Shown here: positions 1 to 6,000 of the stretch, piece by piece
Position numbering within the stretch: the first letter of the stretch is position 1
Layout: each line of letters begins with the position of its first letter
Source of the DNA: Planctomycetota bacterium
GTDB taxonomy: Bacteria; Planctomycetota; UBA1135; GCA-002686595
DNA: 11,372 nucleotides
Direction of reading: 5' to 3'
Assembly (NCBI GenBank): GCA_021776885.1
Contig: JAJFFA010000080.1
Span: 1 to 11,372, forward strand
Notes under the pieces: generated by a model
Seen by the model: the letters and a program-made list of their open reading frames with translations, nothing else
Databases searched by the model: none
What the model was told of the DNA's origin: nothing
Made by a program: the position numbers and the translations under genes

Positions 1-478
1 CGTCGGAGAAGGTCCCGACGTGCAGTTCGTAGAAGACCTGGTGCTCGAGGGGCCGCCCGCTCCAGGCGTCGTCGGTCCAGGTGAACGCGTCCGGGTCGAC
101 GACACGTGTCGGGCCGTGGACCCCCTGGGGCAGGTAGCGGCTGACCGGGTCGGGGCGTTCGCAGCCGTCGAGCCACAGCGCGTAGTCGTCGCCCGCGCGC
201 CCGTCTTCCCAGAGGACCTGGTGGCGCCCGTCGTCGGTGCGGGTCATGGCCAGCTCGACGGGGCTGCGCTGCGTGCCGCGTCTGGGGATTCCGCGCAGCC
301 TGAGGCGTTCGACGGCGGGCGCCCAGACGCTGACCTCGACGCCACCTCCGGGGAGGGCGCGCGCGCCGCGCTCGAGCCGCCAGGAGCCAGCCCGCGCTGC
401 AGTTGTTTCGCCAGAAGATGCCAAGCGCGCACTCGTCAGAGGAACCTGAGAGCCCCTACTAGATACACCGTTGGGCAT
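1..478 (-). CDS. treZ: Malto-oligosyltrehalose trehalohydrolase, N-terminal part (cut by window edge)
   Basis: The gene is open to the left edge; 159 N-terminal residues are visible. TreZ releases trehalose from maltooligosyl-trehalose in the cytoplasm, the second step of the TreY/TreZ route from glycogen-like glucans. After about 32 low-complexity residues comes WRLERG, then a beta-rich segment starting VEVSVWAPAVERLRLRG (about residues 47-63), typical of the N-terminal CBM48-like domain. The visible part ends at VFYELHVGTFSD, the first strand of the GH13 barrel; YELHVGTF is characteristic of TreZ and differs from the GlgB and GlgX equivalents. The ATG at 478 is the first start after an in-frame TGA 9 bases upstream and has no clear Shine-Dalgarno. 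A TTG at 424 would remove 18 of the extra residues. The gene lies 96 bases after the DUF2325 gene on the same strand and could be co-transcribed or have its own promoter. Catalytic residues are outside the window. Confidence 0.87.
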   Translation of the reverse strand, partial: MPNGVSSRGSQVPLTSARLASSGETTAARAGSWRLERGARALPGGGVEVSVWAPAVERLRLRGIPRRGTQRSPVELAMTRTDDGRHQVLWEDGRAGDDYALWLDGCERPDPVSRYLPQGVHGPTRVVDPDAFTWTDDAWSGRPLEHQVFYELHVGTFSD

Positions 479-555
479 CCGGCATCAATGTGTGACAGGG
501 GAGGTCCGGCACGTTCGATGAGAGACGGGCGCTGTCGGGCATGGGTCGAGCGCCC

Positions 556-568
556 GCTCGCCGCGAGC
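556..568 (-). terminator. Short inverted repeat just after the DUF2325 gene stop
   Basis: GCTCG and CGAGC form a perfect 5-bp stem around a 3-base loop, 7 bases past the TAG stop of the DUF2325 gene (575-577). No T tract follows. In GC-rich sequence such a small stem arises easily by chance, so this is only a weak candidate for attenuation between the signalling operon and treZ. Confidence 0.18.
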
Positions 569-574
569 TAGCAG

Positions 575-2515
575 CTAGGCGCGTTGTAGGTAGCCGAGCT
601 CGCGGGCCAGGGCCCGGATGCACGCCGAGCGGCGTCCGCGGTTGACCGAGACGTAGGCGACGTTGGCGTCGCGGCACGACTTGCGCAGCTGGGCGTCGAT
701 CTTGTGTGACTGGAAGCCTGTCGCGGAGAGCACCAGGTCGTACGTGCCGGAGCTGATGCGCTCGGCCGCCGACTGGATGCGCCGTACGGAGGTGTCGACG
801 TGGTCGAGGCTCTGGAACTCGAAGGTCTCCGCCAGGGTCTGATCCAGCTGGGGGTCCGTGCGATTCGTCACCACCAGGGCGCGCGTCCCACGCGTGCGGG
901 GCAGCACGGCCGCGAGCAGGCGCGCCTCGAGGGTCTGGCGCGGCGCGGCCTCCGGCGCGTCTTCGGCCTCGTCGTCGTGATCCGCCTCGAGGGCTTCGGG
1001 GGCCTGCTTCAGGCCCTGGTGCGTGCCTTGCTCCAGGGACTCCTGGACCTTCGTCAGCCGGCGCCGGTGCTTGCGCTCGTACTCGTCGATCTTGGCCGGC
1101 TCCAGCGCCCGGACGCGCTCAGCGAGGTGGCCCAGGAGGGACGCGATGCGCTCGTTGTCGAGGTCTTCGCAGTCGAACGCACGCTGGATCCAGGACACGA
1201 GGTCCGCGTCGTCCGTCTGCGTGCCCGCTTCCGGGACGGAGCGCAGCACCTCGCGCTTCAGGCGTCGCCGCTCCTTCTTGTGTGGGTCGTAGCCGAAGTG
1301 CGCGGCCCAGGTCGTCGCCGGTCGCGTCGCCGGCGAGAGGGCCTCGTCGAGGGTCGCGGTCAGGTGGCCGGGCACCTGAGCGGCGATCCAGCGCAGGCGC
1401 CCCAGGACGCAGCCAAAGCGCCAGGCATCCTCGACCTCCGCGCGGATCCAGCGCGCCTGGCGCACCCACTCGACCCACTCGTCGAGTTGCTCGGTTCCGG
1501 CCGCTCGCACCCGTCCACGGGCGGCCTCATCCGGATCCTGGTCGAGGGGGCCGGTCAGCTCCTCGACCCTGTGCTGCAGCGCGTTCAGGTCCGCCTCCGG
1601 GTCCGCCGGCGCCGGGCTGGCGGCGTCCTCGTCGGCCCAGCCCAGCTCGCCCCGACCCGCTTCCTCATCGCGCTCGGCCAGCTCGTGCAGGTGCACCTCC
1701 GCCGCCTCGTCGACCTCCAACCAGGAGCCCGGCGCCTTGCTGGGATCGAGCCCGACCTCGCGCGCACACTCGAAGGGCACGGTGCGCTGCTGCAACGCCG
1801 ACACGCTCCCGGGCCAGAGCTGCTTGGCGAAGCGGGTCAGGCGCTGGGCGATGGTGTGCACCTCGTCCCGGGCGGCGCGCTCGTCGCTGGCGGCGTCCTG
1901 CACGCTGCGTGCGCTGGCGATCCAGCGCAGGATCAGGAGACGCTGGCGCTCCGGCGGCCAGAGGGCGAGCTCGCCCGTGCTGTCGCTGATGTCGCAGGCC
2001 AGGTCGTCGAGACGCGAGCGCACCTCCGCCGAATCCAGGGGCGGCAGCCGGCGCGGCTCGCGGCGCTTCGCCACGGGAGCCGGACTCGGGGGCGGGGCGG
2101 CCCCTGGCCTGGCGGGCGCAGGGGCTGCCGCTGCCGGCGGAGTCGGGGTTGCGGGAGGATCCGCAGCCAGCGCGGGCTTCGGGCGCGCGGAAGGCGGCGC
2201 CTCGGGTTCGACCCGGGCCCGGGTGGGGGCCCGGGTGGGGGCGTCGGTGGGGGCGTCGGTGGGGGCGTCGGTGGGGGCCGCGGTGGGGGCCGCGCCGGAG
2301 CCCTCGTGCGTCCCGGCGCGCCAGCCTTCCCGCGCCGCGTGGGAGGGCAGCATCTGGGCCAGGGCATCGGAGAGGGCATGCGCCTCGTCGCTGCCGCGCC
2401 CGGTCCAGCGCTCCTCACCGCGTTCGATCAGGCACTCGACCCAGCCCAGGACCCGAAACACGATCCGGTAGCCCAGGGACTCCAGCCGCTCTCGGTTGCC
2501 GGGCAAGGGGGTCAC
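575..2515 (-). CDS. Unknown protein with C-terminal DUF2325-like domain, third gene of kinase-sigma operon
   Basis: 646 residues, no signal peptide or membrane segment, so probably cytoplasmic. Order: an amphipathic N-terminus (about 1-57), a long Ala/Pro linker (about 72-158) with PTDA repeats, a charged largely helical region (about 160-525) with Trp-rich patches such as EWVEWVRQARW (346-356), and a compact alpha/beta domain (about 528-646). That last domain has strands ALVVTN and YDLVLSATG, then QSHKID, a cysteine at 614, and VAYVSVNRG. The pattern of strand, aspartate-rich middle, SH, K-C and final strand resembles DUF2325, a small Rossmann-like domain of unknown function. The start overlaps the sigma stop (GTGA), implying translational coupling. 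GGAGGA touches the GTG directly, so a TTG at 2506 (residue 4), 9 bases from it, is an equally plausible start. Function unknown; partner or output of the sigma/kinase pair is inferred from position only. Confidence 0.75.
   Translation of the reverse strand: MTPLPGNRERLESLGYRIVFRVLGWVECLIERGEERWTGRGSDEAHALSDALAQMLPSHAAREGWRAGTHEGSGAAPTAAPTDAPTDAPTDAPTRAPTRARVEPEAPPSARPKPALAADPPATPTPPAAAAPAPARPGAAPPPSPAPVAKRREPRRLPPLDSAEVRSRLDDLACDISDSTGELALWPPERQRLLILRWIASARSVQDAASDERAARDEVHTIAQRLTRFAKQLWPGSVSALQQRTVPFECAREVGLDPSKAPGSWLEVDEAAEVHLHELAERDEEAGRGELGWADEDAASPAPADPEADLNALQHRVEELTGPLDQDPDEAARGRVRAAGTEQLDEWVEWVRQARWIRAEVEDAWRFGCVLGRLRWIAAQVPGHLTATLDEALSPATRPATTWAAHFGYDPHKKERRRLKREVLRSVPEAGTQTDDADLVSWIQRAFDCEDLDNERIASLLGHLAERVRALEPAKIDEYERKHRRRLTKVQESLEQGTHQGLKQAPEALEADHDDEAEDAPEAAPRQTLEARLLAAVLPRTRGTRALVVTNRTDPQLDQTLAETFEFQSLDHVDTSVRRIQSAAERISSGTYDLVLSATGFQSHKIDAQLRKSCRDANVAYVSVNRGRRSACIRALARELGYLQRA
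2218..2289 (-). repeat. Six 12-bp in-frame tandem units encoding a Pro/Thr/Ala linker
   Basis: Six consecutive 12-base units lie inside the DUF2325 gene. On the plus strand two read CCCGGGTGGGGG, three CGTCGGTGGGGG and one CCGCGGTGGGGG; they share GGTGGGGG. They encode a repeated APT(D/R/A) tetrapeptide in the Ala/Pro linker. The unit length is a multiple of three, so slippage would change linker length without breaking the frame. Confidence 0.9.
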
Positions 2516-3096
2516 TCCTCCATTCTATCATCGTCGCCGAACTCGGCCCGTAGCCAGGCGCGGGCCGTGCGCCAGCCGCGCTCGATGGTGCGCACCGTGA
2601 CCCCCTGCACTCGCGCGATCTCCTCGTGGGTCAGGCCGCCAAAGAAGCGCAGCTCGACGATGCGTGCGAGCTCCGGGTCGCGTTCGGCCAGGCGCTCGAT
2701 GGCTTCGTCGATCCAGAGCACGTCCCCCAGCTCGTCCTCGACCAGGGCGATGTCCTCGGCCAGCACGACGCGCTGGCCGTCGCCGCCGCGCTTCGCCGCA
2801 CCCTTGGCGCGCGCGTGGTCGACGAGCACCGAGCGCATGGCCTGGGCTGCGGCCCGGAAGAAGTGCGCGCGGTTCTCCCAGCTGGCCTCCTCCGGAGTGA
2901 CCAGCCGCAGGTACGCCTCGTGCACCAGGGCCGTGGCCTGCAGGGTGTGGTCCGAGCGCTCCTTGGCCATGCGCCGCTGGGCCAGCCCGCGCAGCTCCGC
3001 GTAGAGCAGGGGCAGGAGTTCGCCGGCCGCGTCGCGGTCGCCCTCGGCCAGGCGCCGGAAGAGGATCGAGGTCCGTTCGCTGGGTTGCGGCTCCAT
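2512..3096 (-). CDS. ECF RNA polymerase sigma factor, Sig-70_X6 type
   Basis: 194 residues, the usual length for a two-domain ECF sigma factor. Region 2 (about 10-95) includes ELLPLLYAELRGLAQRRM and LQATALVHEAYLRLV, the signature of the Sig-70_X6 (TIGR02999) group common in Planctomycetota. Region 4 (about 128-186) carries the helix-turn-helix GLTHEEIARVQGVTVRTIER. Where most ECF factors have acidic DAED in region 2.2, this one has Q53-A54-T55-A56. The ATG at 3096 matches the family N-terminus; the open frame continues upstream into sequence antisense-like to the kinase and is not sigma-like. A GTAGGAT element lies about 12 bases before the ATG. It follows the kinase stop by 41 bases and overlaps the DUF2325 gene start. 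No anti-sigma factor is visible, which fits control by the neighbouring kinase. Confidence 0.93.
   Translation of the reverse strand: MEPQPSERTSILFRRLAEGDRDAAGELLPLLYAELRGLAQRRMAKERSDHTLQATALVHEAYLRLVTPEEASWENRAHFFRAAAQAMRSVLVDHARAKGAAKRGGDGQRVVLAEDIALVEDELGDVLWIDEAIERLAERDPELARIVELRFFGGLTHEEIARVQGVTVRTIERGWRTARAWLRAEFGDDDRMEE
2516..2521 (-). promoter_or_regulatory. Ribosome binding site at the sigma/DUF2325 junction
   Basis: GGAGGA, encoded in the last codons of the sigma gene, abuts the GTG at 2515 with zero spacing. It sits 9 bases before the in-frame TTG at 2506. The GTG overlaps the sigma TGA, so ribosomes ending on sigma can restart here. The spacing favours the TTG; the GTG remains possible through termination-reinitiation. 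Confidence 0.5.
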
Positions 3097-3137
3097 GCGG
3101 GGTGTGATCCTACCCGCCCGACGACCCGTATGGCCTG

Positions 3138-5720
3138 TTAGGGCCAGGGCTGCTCGTCGAGGGGGCGGATCGGCCGCAGGCCCAGGAACAGGTCGGCGCT
3201 GCCCTGGGCGAAGGAGCCACGCTTCGAGACGCGGGCCTCGTCCGCCCCGAGGTAGAAGCTGCCGCCGCGGTGGGCGCGGCTGTCGGGCGCGACGGCGAAC
3301 TGCGCCCACTCGTCGCCAGGATCGAGGTCGTAGACATAGACCGGGTTCGCGCACCACTCCGAGACGTTGCCGAGCACCTCGTGCAGGCCGAAGGCGTTGG
3401 GCGGCAGGGCGCCGACCGGGGCGTGGAACGGGTACCCGTCCACGTACTCGGGCCACTCGAAGAGGGCCGGCCAGTCCTGGCCGAGGTCGAATGCGGAGGC
3501 ATCCGAGATGTTGACGCGGCCCTGCAGCGAGGCGCGCGTCGCGCCGCTCCAGTAGGGGCCCGTGGTTCCGGCTCGGGCCGCGTACTCCCACTGGCGCTCC
3601 GTCGGCAGCGCGAGCCCGAGGCGCCGCATGACCTGGGTGGCCCGGGCCCAGTCGACCTGTTCGACGGGGTGCATGAGCCCGGGTTCCTGCGACTCGTAGA
3701 GGTCGAAGGCCGCGAGCATGGCTCCGCTGAAGAAGCTGGGCGTCTCGCCCGTGGCGCGCAGCCACTGGGCCTGGGTCAGCTCGTACTTCGAGGCGAAGAA
3801 GGCCGCGACTTCGACCCGATGCCGGGGGCCCTCGTCCGGGTCGGCGTCGGGGTCGAGCGTGGGGTCGGCGCCCATCTGGAACTCGCCGCCCGGCAGCAGC
3901 ACCAGGACCACCCCGCTCTCGGCGTCGAGGACGAGCGCGCCGTCAGCGTCGCGTCGCGGGGGCATGCCACTCGGCAGGTGAACGAACTCCTCCAGCCCCG
4001 AGTCCGGGTCCGGCCCCAGGGGCACCAGACCGAGCTGGGGGGCCAGGTTCGAGTCCGGGCCGAAGCGCGCATCCTGGGCCAGGCGTAGAGCCGCCGCGCG
4101 CCAGGCAGCGGCGGGTTCGCGCAGGGAGCGCTCCTCGATCGTCTGTGCGTCCTCCAGACCGGTGCGCACTCCGTCCAGCAGGCCGCCGCGGCTCCCGAGC
4201 CCTTCGAGGGCAGCGACCAGTGCCTCGAGCACCTGCCGGCGCCAGCGCGTCCCCGTGTCGGCGGCCTTGTCTTCGAGCGCTTCGAGCTCGGCCAGCGACC
4301 TCTCGTGCTCAGGCAAGCGCGCCAGCAGCTCCCCGGCCCGCGCGAGCCAGGCGCGCATGCCGTCGACCGCCGCGGGGCGCGCGGGCCACAGGGCGTCCTC
4401 GGCCTGGCGCAGCTCCTCCAGGGCCAGGGTGTCCGCGAGGCGTGCGTAGCTCTTCGAGAGGCGCGCCTGCCCGGCGGCGAAGAAGAGCGGCATGCCCACG
4501 GCCAGAAAGAGCACCAGGGTGCCGAGCAGCACCTCCGCGCGGTTGCGCTCGATGAACTTCGCCAGCCGGTAGCGGCGCGTGGGCGGGCCCGCCTCGACCG
4601 GCTCGCGGGTCGCGAGCCGGCGCAGGTCCGCGGCGAGGGCGGCGCAGGAGCCATAGCGCCGCTGACGGTCGCGCTCGATGGCGCACGACAGGATCCAGGC
4701 CAGGTCGCGCGGGATGTCGGCCAGGTCCTGGGGCGCCGTCGGCGCCTCGCTCGAGACCAGGCGCACGACCTCGGGCAGGGAGCGTCCAGCCAGGTCGTAG
4801 GGCGCGCGCCCGCAGACCAGCTCGTGCAGCACCACGCCCAGGGCGTAGACGTCACAGCCGGTGTCGATCAGAGCCGGGTCGCCGAGCATCTGCTCGGGGC
4901 TCATGTACTGCAGCGTGCCGACGATCTCGCCCGCCAGGGTCGTGTCGCTCGGCGTGCCCCCGCCCACGGCGCGGGCGACGCCGAAGTCGATCACCTTCGG
5001 GTGCCCGGCCCGGTCCACCAGCAGGTTGCCCGGCTTCAGGTCGCGGTGGATGATGCCGCGGCCGTGCCCGTGCTGGACGGTGTCACAGATGCGGGCGAAG
5101 AGGTCGACGCGCTCGAGGGTCGAGAGCCCTTCGTCGCTCGCGTACTCGAGCAGCGTGCGCGCGCCCTCGATGTACTCCATCGCGAACCAGGGCACCTCAC
5201 GCGCCGCCTTGCCTTCGCCCTCCGTCAGGGAGCCCGCCTCGTAGACCTGCGCGATGCCGGGATGGGTCAGGGAGCCGAGGATCTCCGCCTCGTACTGGAA
5301 GCGGCGCAAGGCGGAGGGCGAGCCGAGCCCCTGGCGCATGACCTTCAGGGCCACGCGGCGCCCGGGGCGTTCCTGGGTGGCGACGAAGACCGTGCCCATG
5401 CCACCGGAGGCGAGCACCCGCTCGAGGGTGAAGGCGCCCACCTGGCGGCCGAGCAGGGAGTGCACTTCGACCACGGCGCCCAGGTGCTCGAGGCCCCGAC
5501 CCAGGCGCTGGCTGGCGCGGTCCACCCGGCCCACGGGACCGGTGTCGGCCTCGATCAGGCGCTCGACCTCGAGCAGCAGCTCGGGGTCGTCCTCCGTCGC
5601 CTCGCGCAGGAAGTGGGCGCGTTCCTCCCCCTCGCGCTCGACGGCGGCCTCGAAGACCTCGCGCACACGGGACCAGCGCGTGGGATTCGTGGGTGGGCGG
5701 TTCGTCGGCGTGCGCTTCAT
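3138..5720 (-). CDS. Transmembrane Hanks-type Ser/Thr kinase with C-terminal SUMF1/FGE-like sensor domain
   Basis: 860 residues from the ATG at 5720. A helical N-terminus (about 15-60, WSRVREVFEAAVERE) of the kind seen on planctomycete kinases precedes the kinase domain (about 94-370): ASGGMGTVF loop (first glycine replaced by A104), VALK with K126, HRDLKPGN with D227, DFG at 245-247 and MSPEQ. All catalytic residues are present. One membrane segment (about 397-415) follows, then a helical stalk (about 418-550) and a SUMF1/FGE-sulfatase fold (about 600-855: GGEFQMG, LPTERQWEYAARAG, GNVSEWC, HRGGSF, GLRPIR). The catalytic cysteines of true formylglycine-generating enzymes are absent (ARVSKRG where CRVAYR-like sequence is expected), so the domain probably senses or binds rather than oxidises. 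Predicted topology: kinase inside, SUMF1 domain outside. The open frame extends to 5939, but the extra 73 residues look non-coding. First gene of the operon with sigma and DUF2325; the sigma factor is the likely substrate. Confidence 0.92.
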   Translation of the reverse strand: MKRTPTNRPPTNPTRWSRVREVFEAAVEREGEERAHFLREATEDDPELLLEVERLIEADTGPVGRVDRASQRLGRGLEHLGAVVEVHSLLGRQVGAFTLERVLASGGMGTVFVATQERPGRRVALKVMRQGLGSPSALRRFQYEAEILGSLTHPGIAQVYEAGSLTEGEGKAAREVPWFAMEYIEGARTLLEYASDEGLSTLERVDLFARICDTVQHGHGRGIIHRDLKPGNLLVDRAGHPKVIDFGVARAVGGGTPSDTTLAGEIVGTLQYMSPEQMLGDPALIDTGCDVYALGVVLHELVCGRAPYDLAGRSLPEVVRLVSSEAPTAPQDLADIPRDLAWILSCAIERDRQRRYGSCAALAADLRRLATREPVEAGPPTRRYRLAKFIERNRAEVLLGTLVLFLAVGMPLFFAAGQARLSKSYARLADTLALEELRQAEDALWPARPAAVDGMRAWLARAGELLARLPEHERSLAELEALEDKAADTGTRWRRQVLEALVAALEGLGSRGGLLDGVRTGLEDAQTIEERSLREPAAAWRAAALRLAQDARFGPDSNLAPQLGLVPLGPDPDSGLEEFVHLPSGMPPRRDADGALVLDAESGVVLVLLPGGEFQMGADPTLDPDADPDEGPRHRVEVAAFFASKYELTQAQWLRATGETPSFFSGAMLAAFDLYESQEPGLMHPVEQVDWARATQVMRRLGLALPTERQWEYAARAGTTGPYWSGATRASLQGRVNISDASAFDLGQDWPALFEWPEYVDGYPFHAPVGALPPNAFGLHEVLGNVSEWCANPVYVYDLDPGDEWAQFAVAPDSRAHRGGSFYLGADEARVSKRGSFAQGSADLFLGLRPIRPLDEQPWP

Positions 5721-5749
5721 GGCCGCTTCGATGCCGGTTCCGGGTTCAT
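5717..5749 (-). other. Possible 10-codon upstream ORF overlapping the kinase start
   Basis: An ATG at 5749 opens the frame MNPEPASKRP, whose TGA (5717-5719) overlaps the kinase ATG (5718-5720) as ATGA. The kinase lacks a clear Shine-Dalgarno, so a short coupled leader could matter. A frame this short arises easily by chance and its own ribosome binding site is weak. Confidence 0.2.
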
Positions 5750-6000
5750 GCTTCGCTGGGGTGGAGGCGCGGCGCGGGGGGGAGTGGCGTCCGCGACCCT
5801 CGGCAGGATGGATTTCGCGGACCCGCGACGGAAGGGGCTGGTCGCGCCCGAGGCGGCCCGGGGGGCCTTCAGGTGGGGTTGGGAGGCCACGGCGGGCATG
5901 GTGTTTCGAGGAGCGCAAAGCGTGCTCTTGTCCCGACATCTTTTTTTTGCAGGATCCCGGTAGGAGTCGGTTTCGCGCGGGACTGAGAGGGGAAGAGCGT
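5721..6000. promoter_or_regulatory. Divergent intergenic region between the kinase operon and the 6001 gene
   Basis: This 280-base gap must hold the promoters for both directions. An uninterrupted T8 run (5941-5948) is the only AT-rich patch. An imperfect palindrome GAGCGCAAAGCGTGCTC lies at 5911-5927. On the plus strand TTGTCC (5928-5933) is a possible -35 element, but the matching -10 region is poor. No convincing housekeeping or ECF promoter can be called by eye for either gene. Confidence 0.5.
5986..5995 (+). promoter_or_regulatory. Ribosome binding site fixing the TTG start at 6001
   Basis: AGAGGGGAAG ends 5 bases before TTG 6001, with its G-rich core about 7-8 bases away. No in-frame ATG or GTG lies nearby, and the conserved domain begins within a few codons of this TTG, so the site decides the start. 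Confidence 0.6.

Noticed and set aside
20..571. 183-residue plus-strand open frame at the left edge
   Set aside because: The opposite strand encodes a clear TreZ N-terminus; the plus-strand frame has no similarity to any family I recognise.
2218..2289. Tandem repeat as a CRISPR or origin iteron array
   Set aside because: Units are contiguous 12-mers with no spacers, in frame, and encode a simple linker.
800..3004. 734-residue plus-strand open frame
   Set aside because: It is the complement of the DUF2325 and sigma genes; the composition is Arg/Leu/Gly-rich with no domain, as expected from GC-rich antisense frames.
3097..3765. 223-residue N-terminal extension of the sigma factor
   Set aside because: It overlaps the 3' end of the kinase gene in another frame; family length and N-terminus fit the ATG at 3096.
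3138..3920. SUMF1 domain as an active formylglycine-generating enzyme
   Set aside because: The catalytic cysteine positions are not cysteine.
5721..5939. 73-residue N-terminal extension of the kinase
   Set aside because: The sequence is basic and low-complexity with no membrane or family features; the ATG at 5720 leads directly into the family-typical N-terminus.
5928..5957. Sigma-70 promoter for the 6001 gene
   Set aside because: TTGTCC is acceptable as a -35 element, but no -10 with more than three matches occurs at 16-18 bases; kept only as a remark in the gap entry.
4305..5963. 552-residue plus-strand open frame
   Set aside because: Antisense to the kinase gene, whose motifs (HRDLKPGN, DFG) are clear; the plus-strand product shows no recognisable motif.
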